Assembly (NCBI RefSeq): GCF_012912005.1
Contig: NZ_JABBEA010000012.1
Span: 1-64,000, forward strand
Length of the DNA stretch: 64,000 bases
Reading direction: 5' to 3'
From: Paenibacillus sp. SZ31
Lineage (GTDB): Bacteria; Bacillota; Bacilli; Paenibacillales; Paenibacillaceae
In this document: positions 44,747 to 53,059 of the stretch, piece by piece
Numbering within the stretch: position 1 is the stretch's first letter
Layout: each line of letters opens with the position of its first letter
The notes under the pieces: model-generated
The model's database searches: none
Told to the model about the DNA's origin: nothing
Seen by the model: only the letters and a program-made list of their open reading frames with translations
Program-made: the position numbers and the translations under genes

Positions 44747-44768
44747 AGCCCCCATTTGGGGGCTTTAT
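44747..44768 (+). terminator. Hairpin between cymR and iscS
   Basis: A seven-bp stem AGCCCCC/GGGGGCT with loop ATTT and only TTTAT after it. Possibly a partial terminator or attenuator. Confidence 0.5.
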
Positions 44769-44821
44769 CCATGCCTTAACAGAAAAATAAGATATTTTAA
44801 CATATAACGGGGTGAAGATAA

Positions 44822-45973
44822 ATGAAACGAATTTATTTGGATCACGCCGCATCGACACCTATGCATCCACGAGTCGCAGAAGCGATGATGAACGTCATGA
44901 CAGGGCAATATGGCAACGCATCAAGTATCCATGCCTTTGGGCGTGAAGCCAAACGGACCGTCAGCGGAGCAAGGGATGTCATTGCGGCGTCTTTGGGCTG
45001 TTTCCCGGACGAATTGGTGTTTACCGGAGGCGGCACCGAAAGCGACAATTTGGCCATTTTTGGAGCAGTCTCATCAAGACAGGACAAAGGGAAACACGTC
45101 ATTACGACGGCCATTGAGCACCATGCTGTTTTGCATACGTGTCAGGAATTGGAGCGTCAAGGCTACGAAGTAACCTATCTATCTGTTGATCGTTATGGAC
45201 GAATAAGTCTGGATGAGCTGCAAGAGGCCATTCGACCGGATACGGTGCTGATCACCATGATGTATGCCAACAACGAAGTGGGAACGATTCAGCCGATCCG
45301 CGAGGTGGGTGAGCTTGCCCGCCAGCATGATATTCTGTTCCATACCGATGCGGTTCAGGCTCTAGGCAGCCAGAATATTTCCTGCAAGGAACTGCCTGTG
45401 GATCTGATCAGCTTCTCTGCCCATAAAATCAATGGACCTCAGGGCGTGGGTGCACTCTACGTACGGCGAGGAATTGTGCTGGAAGCAAGAGCACACGGTG
45501 GGCTGCAAGAGCGTCAACGACGCGCAGGTACGGAAAATATTGCGGGTATTGCCGGATTTGCAGAGGCTCTCAAGATTGCATCAGAGCATGCGGAGGCGCA
45601 TCGTCAGCATGATTTGGAATTGCGGAAGCTTTTGTTAGAGCAGCTCGAGAGTCATGTGGGGACGGAGCACTTTCATGTGAATGGGCACCCCGAGCATACG
45701 TTGCCAAACATCCTGAATATCAGCTTTCCGGAAGTGTCCACTGAGACGATGTTAATGAATCTGGATATGGAAGGAATCGCTGTGGCAAGCGGTTCTGCCT
45801 GCACTTCCGGTTCGCTTGAAGTATCTCACGTGCTCAAAGCGATGGATCTGCCAGAGACTTTTTTACACTCTGCGATTCGATTTAGCTGGGGATTGGGTAA
45901 TACTACGGAAGAAATCATGATAACCGCCGAAAAAATTGGAACCATTCTTGGGAGACTGCGTAATAGACCCTAA
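44822..45973 (+). CDS. iscS: Cysteine desulfurase (IscS/NifS family, YrvO-like)
   Basis: 383 aa PLP enzyme that takes sulfur from cysteine. The PLP lysine is K202 in SFSAHKINGPQG, and the catalytic loop cysteine is C327 in GSACTSGSLEVSHVL. The N-terminal YLDHAASTPMHP is typical. In B. subtilis YrvO supplies sulfur to MnmA, and mnmA lies nearby here. Downstream of cymR with 112 bp between. Confidence 0.95.
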   Translation: MKRIYLDHAASTPMHPRVAEAMMNVMTGQYGNASSIHAFGREAKRTVSGARDVIAASLGCFPDELVFTGGGTESDNLAIFGAVSSRQDKGKHVITTAIEHHAVLHTCQELERQGYEVTYLSVDRYGRISLDELQEAIRPDTVLITMMYANNEVGTIQPIREVGELARQHDILFHTDAVQALGSQNISCKELPVDLISFSAHKINGPQGVGALYVRRGIVLEARAHGGLQERQRRAGTENIAGIAGFAEALKIASEHAEAHRQHDLELRKLLLEQLESHVGTEHFHVNGHPEHTLPNILNISFPEVSTETMLMNLDMEGIAVASGSACTSGSLEVSHVLKAMDLPETFLHSAIRFSWGLGNTTEEIMITAEKIGTILGRLRNRP

Positions 45974-45987
45974 GGGTAACTTTACAC

Positions 45988-46016
45988 ATGGAACAGAAGG
46001 AGGGAAGAAGTTCCAT
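45988..46016. repeat. Inverted repeat with AGGAGG in the loop
   Basis: ATGGAAC pairs with GTTCCAT; the 15-base loop AGAAGGAGGGAAGAA holds a ribosome-site-like sequence but no start codon follows at a suitable distance. Confidence 0.4.
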
Positions 46017-46137
46017 TTCATCGGTTGGATAGAAGCGGTTTTGATGATCGGCGTCTGATTGCCACTCATCAACTTTGGGCATACCTAGCAATAGCGCCGC
46101 GCCTATTTAATGATAAGAAGATGAGGGGGACCCAGCG

Positions 46138-46659
46138 ATGAAGCTTCAGGAAATGATCGGACTTGCCGTTTTTGATGTTGAGGACGGGAAGCAGGTCGGT
46201 AAAATCCAGGATTTCATTGTGAATGATGATTGGGAGATCGAAGGCATTGAACTTGAGAACAAAGGCCTGTTTACCAATCATGTCAAAATCGTACAGTGGC
46301 AAGATATCGTTGCCTATGGCGAGGATGCCGTCATGATCCGTAATCAACAGGCTGTCCGCAAGACGGGAGCCGACGACATAAAATACACGTACCTCCTCGG
46401 TCGTTCTAAATTGAAGGAGATGTCCGTGCTCACCGAAGAAGGTTTGCTGCTTGGACGTGTCTCTGATGTTTATTTTGACCAGGAGTTGGGAAATACAATA
46501 GTAGGGATTGAAATTACGGACGGTTTTGTGTCCGATCTGATCGAGGGCCGTAAATGGCTGCCATGTACAAGCGATATGTCCATCGGGGAAAGTGCCATTA
46601 TGGTGCCGCCGCTGAGTGAACAACGCTTGGAAAATGCCATTCATTCTGTTAATGGATAG
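46138..46659 (+). CDS. PRC-barrel domain protein (YrrD-like)
   Basis: 173 aa with two PRC-barrel repeats: MIGLAVFDVEDGKQVGKIQDFIV (about 6-28) and the second at EEGLLLGRVSDVYFDQELGNTIVGIEI (about 100-126). Such proteins bind partners at the membrane or nucleic-acid complexes; B. subtilis YrrD lies in the same region with unknown function. GAGGGGGA precedes the ATG. A small zinc-ribbon gene follows. Confidence 0.85.
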   Translation: MKLQEMIGLAVFDVEDGKQVGKIQDFIVNDDWEIEGIELENKGLFTNHVKIVQWQDIVAYGEDAVMIRNQQAVRKTGADDIKYTYLLGRSKLKEMSVLTEEGLLLGRVSDVYFDQELGNTIVGIEITDGFVSDLIEGRKWLPCTSDMSIGESAIMVPPLSEQRLENAIHSVNG

Positions 46660-46669
46660 GTGAATGAAT

Positions 46670-46879
46670 ATGAAATGTCCAAACTGTAGTTCCAAAGATA
46701 TCGGGAAAATTGGTTCCCACCAGTTTTATTGCTGGGGATGCTTTATTGAGTTAACGGTGAACGGTGAGAAAATGTCTGTATATCAGGTGGAAGAAGACGG
46801 CACGCTGAGCTCCCTGGATGATTTGTTCTTCGGGGACGAGCTGCCGCAAGACTTCCCTCATCTTCACGCTTCTTCTTAA
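46670..46879 (+). CDS. Small zinc-ribbon protein
   Basis: 69 aa. Two cysteine pairs, CPNC (residues 3-6) and CWGC, form a zinc ribbon; an acidic tail follows (DDLFFGDELPQDF). AGGTGA is six bases before ATG 46670; the ATG at 46664 is too close. It lies ten bases after the PRC-barrel gene. Function unknown. Confidence 0.7.
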   Translation: MKCPNCSSKDIGKIGSHQFYCWGCFIELTVNGEKMSVYQVEEDGTLSSLDDLFFGDELPQDFPHLHASS

Positions 46880-46978
46880 AAAGCAGGATAACTTCCTCTA
46901 TATGCGGTTTCATGACAATGTATGTCATGGGATGCTGTCGTTACTTGTTGGCAGGTGTATATAGATGCGGTTACATAA

Positions 46979-47062
46979 TGGTTCGGGTGGGACATGGTTG
47001 ATTATATGTTACCCCGGACCGCAAGATGCGCTTCCTTCTCTGATGAAGGAGGCGTTTTTTTT
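46979..47062 (+). ncRNA. Possible small RNA with terminator
   Basis: One stem pairs GGTTCGGGT (46979-46987) with ACCCCGGACC (47011-47020), one mismatch. A second stem (47029-47038 with 47045-47054) is followed by T8. The second is a good terminator. The first may be part of a short transcript, but no promoter is evident. Confidence 0.4.
47029..47062 (+). terminator. Terminator before the PerM-family gene
   Basis: CGCTTCCTTC pairs with GAAGGAGGCG (G-U pairs) around TCTGAT, followed by T8. Confidence 0.82.
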
Positions 47063-47175
47063 GGTTCAGGAAAAAATGTGAGGATTGCTGCTTTCCACTT
47101 CTGCGCTGTGTTAATAAATATTACCTTTCCTACATATACTGACTCTCAGAGCCAGTCCAAAAGGAGAGATGCAAA

Positions 47176-48243
47176 GTGGAGCAATTAACCAAAAACAAGC
47201 TGTTCCGTTACGCGATCTGGCTGCTGCTCGGGTTGATCATTCTGTATTTTATCTGGCTGCTGCGGCCTTTACTGCTTCACATATATGCTTTCCTGAAAAC
47301 AGTGCTGGCCCCTTTTATCGTAGCCCTTATCATATCCTATGTACTCAATCCGATTGTCAGCATGCTGGGAGGGCGCAAGGTGCCGCGTACGATTGCGGTC
47401 CTGCTCATATATGCCTTTTTCCTGACCTGTATCGGTGTCATTCTGATGAATGTCATTCCGGTATTGATTGAACAGCTAGGGGAACTCAACGAGCATATGC
47501 CGGAACTGTCCATGCGTGCCCAGAGCCTGATGAACAATATGGATCACAAATTAATGCCGCCAAGTGTTCGAACTGGCATGAACAGCTGGTTCTTTCAGAT
47601 GGAGGATCGATTAACTCAGGGAATTGCCGTGCTCATGGACAATATCGGGGCGACCATCAATGTGTTATTCAATGTGTTTATCGTGCCTTTTTTGATCTTT
47701 TATATGTTAAAAGATTTTGAAGTGTTCGAGCGCACCATTGTGGCGTATCTTCCGCGTTCACGTCGTAAAGCGATTGTCTCGGTGATGAAAGAGATCGACA
47801 CTGCGCTGGGAAACTACATACGAGGACAGTTTATTGTCTGTGTCATTGTCGGTATCTTTGCCTACATTGGTTATATCGTGATTGATATGCCGTATGCCCT
47901 ACTGCTTGCGAGTATTGTGGCGGTGTTTAACATTGTGCCCTACTTGGGGCCGTTCCTTGGCGCTGCCCCTGCTGTGGTCATGGCATCGACGGTATCGTTT
48001 AAAATGGTGCTGCTTGTTGTCATTGTGAACACACTGTGCCAGGTGCTGGAGAGCAACGTTATTTCTCCTCAGGTGGTGGGACGTACGCTGCATCTGCATC
48101 CATTGTCGATTATATTTGCACTGCTCGTCGGAGGTGAACTGGCAGGCATTGTAGGCCTTATTCTGGCGGTGCCCGTTTTTGCCGTCCTGAAGGTGATTGT
48201 GCAGCACTTTTTCGCCTATTACATCAAACGAAGGACTGACTAA
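47176..48243 (+). CDS. AI-2E/PerM-family membrane protein (YrrI-like)
   Basis: 355 aa with about seven to eight helices. VIVPFLIFYMLKDF, PYALLLASIVAVFNIVPYLGPFLGAAPAVVMA and LEVLESNVISPQVVGRTLHLHPL-like sequences are PerM hallmarks. Members have been linked to permease or ion-exchange roles; substrate here is unknown. GTG at 47176 has AAAGGAGAG upstream. B. subtilis yrrI lies upstream of alaS in the same place. Confidence 0.85.
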   Translation: MEQLTKNKLFRYAIWLLLGLIILYFIWLLRPLLLHIYAFLKTVLAPFIVALIISYVLNPIVSMLGGRKVPRTIAVLLIYAFFLTCIGVILMNVIPVLIEQLGELNEHMPELSMRAQSLMNNMDHKLMPPSVRTGMNSWFFQMEDRLTQGIAVLMDNIGATINVLFNVFIVPFLIFYMLKDFEVFERTIVAYLPRSRRKAIVSVMKEIDTALGNYIRGQFIVCVIVGIFAYIGYIVIDMPYALLLASIVAVFNIVPYLGPFLGAAPAVVMASTVSFKMVLLVVIVNTLCQVLESNVISPQVVGRTLHLHPLSIIFALLVGGELAGIVGLILAVPVFAVLKVIVQHFFAYYIKRRTD

Positions 48244-48274
48244 ATAGTAGGGTTAAAACATCAAGGAAGCCGCG

Positions 48275-48303
48275 TTGACACCCGCTTGTGCTACCGATAT
48301 AAT
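48275..48303 (+). promoter_or_regulatory. Consensus sigma-A promoter of the alaS T-box
   Basis: TTGACA, 17 bases, TATAAT: both hexamers match consensus exactly. Predicted start near 48310. Confidence 0.9.
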
Positions 48304-48309
48304 GAGTGT

Positions 48310-48598
48310 GTATGTTTAGAACATGAAATCGATGATGAAATAAAGTACGCCGAGGGTTCCTTTCCTCAGAGAATAGACTTCTTCAGATCAGGGTGAGCCT
48401 GAACTGATGGCTGGAAGAGTCTTGAAAGATGAAGCGGTGGAAAGCTAATTTCGGAGTGCAGGACAACCCTGCCGGGTGCGACCGTTATTTCGCATGAACG
48501 AGGAGATTGTTTGTTTGTCCGGGCAGCAAGGGATGAACAGCAATAACCAGGGTGGTACCGCGATAACATCGTCCCTGATTATTCAGGGGCGTTTTTTG
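48310..48598 (+). ncRNA. T-box leader of alaS (predicted Ala specifier)
   Basis: The T-box sequence AGGGTGGTACCGCG is at 48549-48562, and a terminator (48570-48591 plus T6) follows. Stem I has AAAGTACGCCG (AGTA motif) on the 5' side. GAAAGCTAATTTC on the 3' side suggests GCT (48444-48446) as the specifier codon for alanine. The specifier assignment is read by hand and is less firm than the T-box itself. Confidence 0.88.
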
Positions 48599-48678
48599 TG
48601 TTTATTTTTAGAAAAACAATGTTGACCAACCGGAGCGAATACGCAACGGACTATTATAATTTAATGGGGGCATCCAGT

Positions 48679-51309
48679 ATGAAAGCCAGTGAAATCCGGT
48701 CCAAATGGATAGAGTTTTTTGCAAGTAAAGGTCACAAAATCGAGCCGAGCGCATCGCTCGTACCTCACAATGATCCTTCTCTTTTGTGGATCAATGCAGG
48801 TATGGCACCGCTCAAACCATATTTTGACGGACGTGAGAAGCCAGAGAACCCGCGCCTTGCGAACTCTCAAAAATGTATCCGTACCAACGATATTGAAAAT
48901 GTCGGCAAAACGCGCCGTCACCATACGTTCTTCGAAATGCTCGGCAACTTCTCCATTGGAGATTACTTCAAGGAAGAGACGGTTACCTGGGCATGGGAGT
49001 TCCTGACGAGCAAAGAATGGATCGGTTTTGATCCAGAGCGTCTGTCCGTAACGGTATATCCGGAAGATGAAGAAGCATTCAAACTGTGGAACGAAAAAGT
49101 GGGACTGCCTGCGGAGCGTATCATCAAATTGGATGAAAACTTCTGGGATATCGGCGAAGGCCCATGTGGACCTTGTACCGAGATCTTCTATGACCGCGGT
49201 GAAGCATACGGAAACGACATGAGTGATCCCGAGATGTATCCAGGTGGGGAAAACGAACGTTATCTGGAAGTGTGGAACCTGGTATTTTCCCAGTTTAACC
49301 ATAACAAAGATGGTAGCTACACACCGCTTCCTAACAAAAATATTGATACAGGTGCTGGTTTGGAGCGTTTTGCTTCCATTCTGCAAAATGTGGATTCAAA
49401 CTTCGACACAGACCTGTTCCAACCGATGATTCAGAGAACAGCCGCTCTTGCGGGTGTGAAATATAACGACAGCGTAGAGATTGATGTTGCACTGAAAGTC
49501 ATTGCCGATCACATCCGTACCGTTGCTTTTGCAGTGGGTGATGGCGTTCTGCCAAGTAATGAAGGACGTGGATATGTCATCCGTCGTTTGCTTCGTCGTG
49601 CAGTTCGTTATGGTAAAGTGCTTGGACTTGACCGTCCATTCCTGTATGAACTGACCTCAACCGTTGGTGAAGTGATGGGAATGTACTACCCTGAGGTAGT
49701 GGACAAACAAGAGTTCATCGCCAAAGTGATCAAAACTGAGGAAGAGCGTTTCCACGAAACACTCACAGATGGTCTGGCTATTCTGGCTGATATGAGTCGC
49801 ACTGCCAAATCCGAAGGACGCACGGTTATTAGCGGACCTGAAGCTTTCAAACTGTATGACACATACGGTTTCCCGTTTGACCTGACAGAAGATTATGCCG
49901 CAGAGCATGGTCTGACTGTAGATCGTGAAGGTTTTGATGCTTCCATGCAGAAACAACGTGAACTTGGACGTGCTGGGCGCCAAGAGAACGAGAGCATGAA
50001 AGTCCAAGGCGGACCACTTGCTGATCTGGAGGTTAAAAGCGAGTTTGTTGGTTATACTGACCTGTTGACGGAAGCGAAAGTGGTAGCCATCGTTGCCGGT
50101 GACGCCCTTGTTGACACTGTAGGCGAAGGACAGACGTGCCAGGTTGTTCTGGACAAGACTCCTTTCTACGCAGAAAGTGGCGGTCAAGTGAGTGATCAGG
50201 GCTTGCTGCGCGGTGCTAGTGTAACAGCGAAAGTACAAGGCTTGTTCAAAGCTCCACTCGGACAACATGTACATCTGGTAACTGTGGAGTCCGGTGAACT
50301 GCGTGTAGGCGATCTGATCAATGCTCAAGTAGACGCGGCGAAACGCGGCGACATTATCAAAAACCATACGGCAACTCACTTGCTGCACAAAGCACTCAAA
50401 GATGTGCTCGGCACGCACGTAAACCAGGCGGGATCACTCGTAGAGCCACAGCGTCTGCGTTTTGACTTCTCTCACTTCGGCAGCATCACGCCGGAAGAGT
50501 TGACAGAGATTGAGCGTCAGGTGAACGAACAGATCTGGAATCGTCTGAACGTGAACATCGAGCTGAAAGCTATTGATGAAGCCAAAGAAATGGGTGCGAT
50601 GGCCCTGTTTGGTGAAAAATATGGAGATATTGTACGTGTGGTTCAAGTTGGAGAATACAGTTTGGAACTTTGTGGCGGCTGTCACGTAAATAATACTTCA
50701 GAGATTGGAATCTTCAAATTGGTGAGCGAGAGCGGGATTGGCTCCGGCGTTCGTCGAATCGAAGCTGTAACTGGCCGCGGCGCATATCTGTATGTAGAGA
50801 GCCAGTTGGAATTGCTCAAACAATCAGCAGCGCTGCTCAAAGCAAATGTGGCTGATGTGCCTAAACGGATTGAAGGTCTGAATCTGCAACTGAAAGAAGC
50901 AGCTAGAGAGACTGAATCCCTGCAAAGCAAGCTGAGTGCCATGGAAGCAGGTCAACTGACCGATCAAGTGGTACAAGCAGGAAATACACAATTGCTGGCA
51001 GCACGTGTAGATGCTCCGAACATGGATGCACTTCGCACAGTGGCTGATGAGTTGAAAATCAAATTGCCTAACGCCGTACTCGTATTGGGTGCCGCAGCCG
51101 ACGGCAAAGTGAATTTTGTAGTAGCTGTACCTGCTGAACAAGTAAAACAAGGATTACACGCAGGCAAAATCGTCAAAGAAGTCGCAGCAGTATGCGGCGG
51201 TGGCGGTGGTGGACGTCCAGATATGGCGCAAGCCGGAGGCAAGGATGCGACCAAGCTGGATGAAGCGCTGAAACTGGCGGTTTCGCTGGTTAGCGGGCAT
51301 AATGCATAA
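48679..51309 (+). CDS. alaS: Alanyl-tRNA synthetase
   Basis: 876 aa. The catalytic domain (KIEPSASLVPHNDPSLLWINAGM, GKTRRHHTFFEMLGNFSIGDYF) is followed by the editing domain with NHTATHLLHKAL and the CGGCH motif (LCGGCHVNNTSEIG). The C-Ala domain ends in a glycine-rich CGGGGGGRPDMAQAGG, a standard AlaRS tail. ATG at 48679 has a GGGGG site; an in-frame frame to 48598 overlaps the T-box terminator. Controlled by the upstream T-box. ireB and ruvX follow as in B. subtilis. Confidence 0.98.
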   Translation: MKASEIRSKWIEFFASKGHKIEPSASLVPHNDPSLLWINAGMAPLKPYFDGREKPENPRLANSQKCIRTNDIENVGKTRRHHTFFEMLGNFSIGDYFKEETVTWAWEFLTSKEWIGFDPERLSVTVYPEDEEAFKLWNEKVGLPAERIIKLDENFWDIGEGPCGPCTEIFYDRGEAYGNDMSDPEMYPGGENERYLEVWNLVFSQFNHNKDGSYTPLPNKNIDTGAGLERFASILQNVDSNFDTDLFQPMIQRTAALAGVKYNDSVEIDVALKVIADHIRTVAFAVGDGVLPSNEGRGYVIRRLLRRAVRYGKVLGLDRPFLYELTSTVGEVMGMYYPEVVDKQEFIAKVIKTEEERFHETLTDGLAILADMSRTAKSEGRTVISGPEAFKLYDTYGFPFDLTEDYAAEHGLTVDREGFDASMQKQRELGRAGRQENESMKVQGGPLADLEVKSEFVGYTDLLTEAKVVAIVAGDALVDTVGEGQTCQVVLDKTPFYAESGGQVSDQGLLRGASVTAKVQGLFKAPLGQHVHLVTVESGELRVGDLINAQVDAAKRGDIIKNHTATHLLHKALKDVLGTHVNQAGSLVEPQRLRFDFSHFGSITPEELTEIERQVNEQIWNRLNVNIELKAIDEAKEMGAMALFGEKYGDIVRVVQVGEYSLELCGGCHVNNTSEIGIFKLVSESGIGSGVRRIEAVTGRGAYLYVESQLELLKQSAALLKANVADVPKRIEGLNLQLKEAARETESLQSKLSAMEAGQLTDQVVQAGNTQLLAARVDAPNMDALRTVADELKIKLPNAVLVLGAAADGKVNFVVAVPAEQVKQGLHAGKIVKEVAAVCGGGGGGRPDMAQAGGKDATKLDEALKLAVSLVSGHNA

Positions 51310-51551
51310 ATCCATTGAGTGGCTTTCAATCGTCAAAAAATAAATCGAAATGGTTCTGTTCGTTAATTTTTTGTACCCGAGAGCGTGTGGAATCGAATGA
51401 TGCATTATGCTTAAGCCAGTAAAGGACAAGCAAAAAACACAATTGCCTTATCCTTTGTTTACTTGTGGCAGTCAGAATATGTTATTATATAAACAGAAAT
51501 CAATTCGGCAGGACATGGTCCCCATGTTCATGCAGGAGCGAGGTGTCATCA

Positions 51552-51812
51552 ATGGACTCCATGGATAAGACGGTTAAATTTAATGTGAAAGGTGACGAAC
51601 AGGAAGCATCATCCAAAGAGATTCTTCTCACGGTATATGATGCATTGGTCGATAAGGATTATAATCCGATCAACCAAATTGTTGGGTATCTGATTTCCGG
51701 AGACCCGGCATACATTCCTCGTCACAACAACGCACGTAGTCTGGTCCGTAAAAAGGAGCGCGATGAGCTGATTGAAGAGCTTGTACGTTCCTATCTGGCC
51801 AATCACCGGTAA
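51552..51812 (+). CDS. IreB family regulatory protein (UPF0297/YrzL-like)
   Basis: 86 aa, mostly helical. The motif KEILLTVYDALVDKDYNPINQIVGYLISGDPAYIPRHNNARSLVRKKERDELIEELV is the family core. In Enterococcus IreB is a substrate of the IreK kinase. ATG at 51552 has AGGTG upstream, and upstream in-frame codons lack a site. The alaS-ireB-ruvX-DUF1292-mltG order is conserved in Bacilli. Confidence 0.92.
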   Translation: MDSMDKTVKFNVKGDEQEASSKEILLTVYDALVDKDYNPINQIVGYLISGDPAYIPRHNNARSLVRKKERDELIEELVRSYLANHR

Positions 51813-51940
51813 TGTACGCCGCTTCCGCTGTGTTGCAGCTATGCAGACAGCGGGAAATGAACCGACAGAAGACAGCCTGAAGCTTGAGAAGGCGATTATT
51901 TGTAATCGACCTGAGCAGGCCCCAGGATGGGAGAGCATGG

Positions 51941-52357
51941 ATGAAAATATTAGGTTTGGATTATGGGGACCGAAGAATCGGGGTTGCCGCGAGTGACGCC
52001 TTCGGTTGGACTGCCCAGGGATTGGAAGTGCTTGAACGCCGCCGTGATGAAGGTGAGTTCACTCGAATTGCCGATCTTGTGCGTGAGCATGAGATTAGTG
52101 AGATCGTAGTCGGACTTCCCAAAAACATGAACGGCACCGTAGGACCGCGCGGTGAGATATGTATTGCTTTTGCCGAACGCCTGCGGGATGAACTGAATTT
52201 ACCTGTTCACCTTTGGGATGAACGGCTGACAACCATGGCAGCAGAACGTACGCTGATTGAAGCGGATGTCAGTCGGAAAAAACGCAAGCAGGTTGTGGAC
52301 AAAATGGCCGCAAGCTTGATTTTGCAAAATTATTTGGATGCCAATAGTAGAAGGTGA
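51941..52357 (+). CDS. ruvX: RuvX/YqgF (putative Holliday junction resolvase-fold protein)
   Basis: 138 aa RNase H-like fold. The motifs LGLDYGDRRIGVAASD, EIVVGLPKNMNGTVGPR and PVHLWDERLTTMAAER with KKRKQVVDKMAA are conserved. YqgF proteins are linked to pre-16S rRNA 5' processing and to junction resolution. ATG at 51941 has GGGAG seven bases upstream; longer frames do not. Confidence 0.95.
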   Translation: MKILGLDYGDRRIGVAASDAFGWTAQGLEVLERRRDEGEFTRIADLVREHEISEIVVGLPKNMNGTVGPRGEICIAFAERLRDELNLPVHLWDERLTTMAAERTLIEADVSRKKRKQVVDKMAASLILQNYLDANSRR

Positions 52358-52369
52358 GGGGGATCAACA

Positions 52370-52669
52370 ATGGCTGAAGATCAACTGGGTATGGAAGAAG
52401 AAGCGGAAATTATTTACATTGCGGATGACGAGGGTAATGAAGAGGAATTCGAAGTCATCATGAAGTTTGAAGTAGATGGTTCGGAGGCCAAGTACATGAT
52501 GGTTGCTCCGGTTGAACCTGAAGATGGCGAAACGGATGTATATGCATTCCGTTATGAAGAAGAGGGCGACGATATCAAACTTTTCGTCATCCAAGATGAT
52601 GCCGAGTGGGATATCGTCGAGGAGACGTTTAATACATTTCTTGCTGAAGATGAAGAGGAAGCGAACTAA
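52370..52669 (+). CDS. DUF1292 protein (YrzB-like), first copy
   Basis: 99 aa, very acidic. EEEAEIIYIADDEGNEEEFEVIMKFEVDG and PVEPEDGETDVYAFRYEEEGDDI fit the DUF1292 family found after ruvX. Function unknown. It starts 13 bases after ruvX, and the second copy begins right after its stop. Confidence 0.88.
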   Translation: MAEDQLGMEEEAEIIYIADDEGNEEEFEVIMKFEVDGSEAKYMMVAPVEPEDGETDVYAFRYEEEGDDIKLFVIQDDAEWDIVEETFNTFLAEDEEEAN

Positions 52670-52984
52670 ATGACGGAATATAGCCGCAAAGACCTGAAAT
52701 GGACAGATTCACTGCGTCTGGCATTCGGTGCTCATGTTGAGCTCGAAGAAGATAACGGTAAATCACAACCGTATGACTTGTTGGCTGAGTTCGAAGTCGG
52801 CGGTCAGCAATACGCGGTGCTCCGCAGTTCGTTGCGACCTTATGACGAGGTTGAACTTCTGCGGGTATCACCTGGAAGTGAAGACCAGATCATGCCGGAG
52901 TTAGTTACGATCGACGATGATGATGAGTGGGAGAACATCTCGGAGCTTTATGATGAATGTACTCTCCCCATTGACGAAGATTAA
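52670..52984 (+). CDS. DUF1292-like protein, second copy
   Basis: 104 aa, also acidic (LAFGAHVELEEDNGKSQPYDLLAEFEVGG, DDDDEWENISELYDE). Its ATG abuts the stop of the first copy, so translation is coupled. Likely a tandem duplicate that has diverged; sequence identity between the copies is low. Confidence 0.75.
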   Translation: MTEYSRKDLKWTDSLRLAFGAHVELEEDNGKSQPYDLLAEFEVGGQQYAVLRSSLRPYDEVELLRVSPGSEDQIMPELVTIDDDDEWENISELYDECTLPIDED

Positions 52985-53059
52985 TCAGCTTCAAATTGAA
53001 GAAACCGGGAGGGCGGAGAAGTCCGCTCTTTTTGGTTGTGTAAAGGAGTTGTTTCTTTT

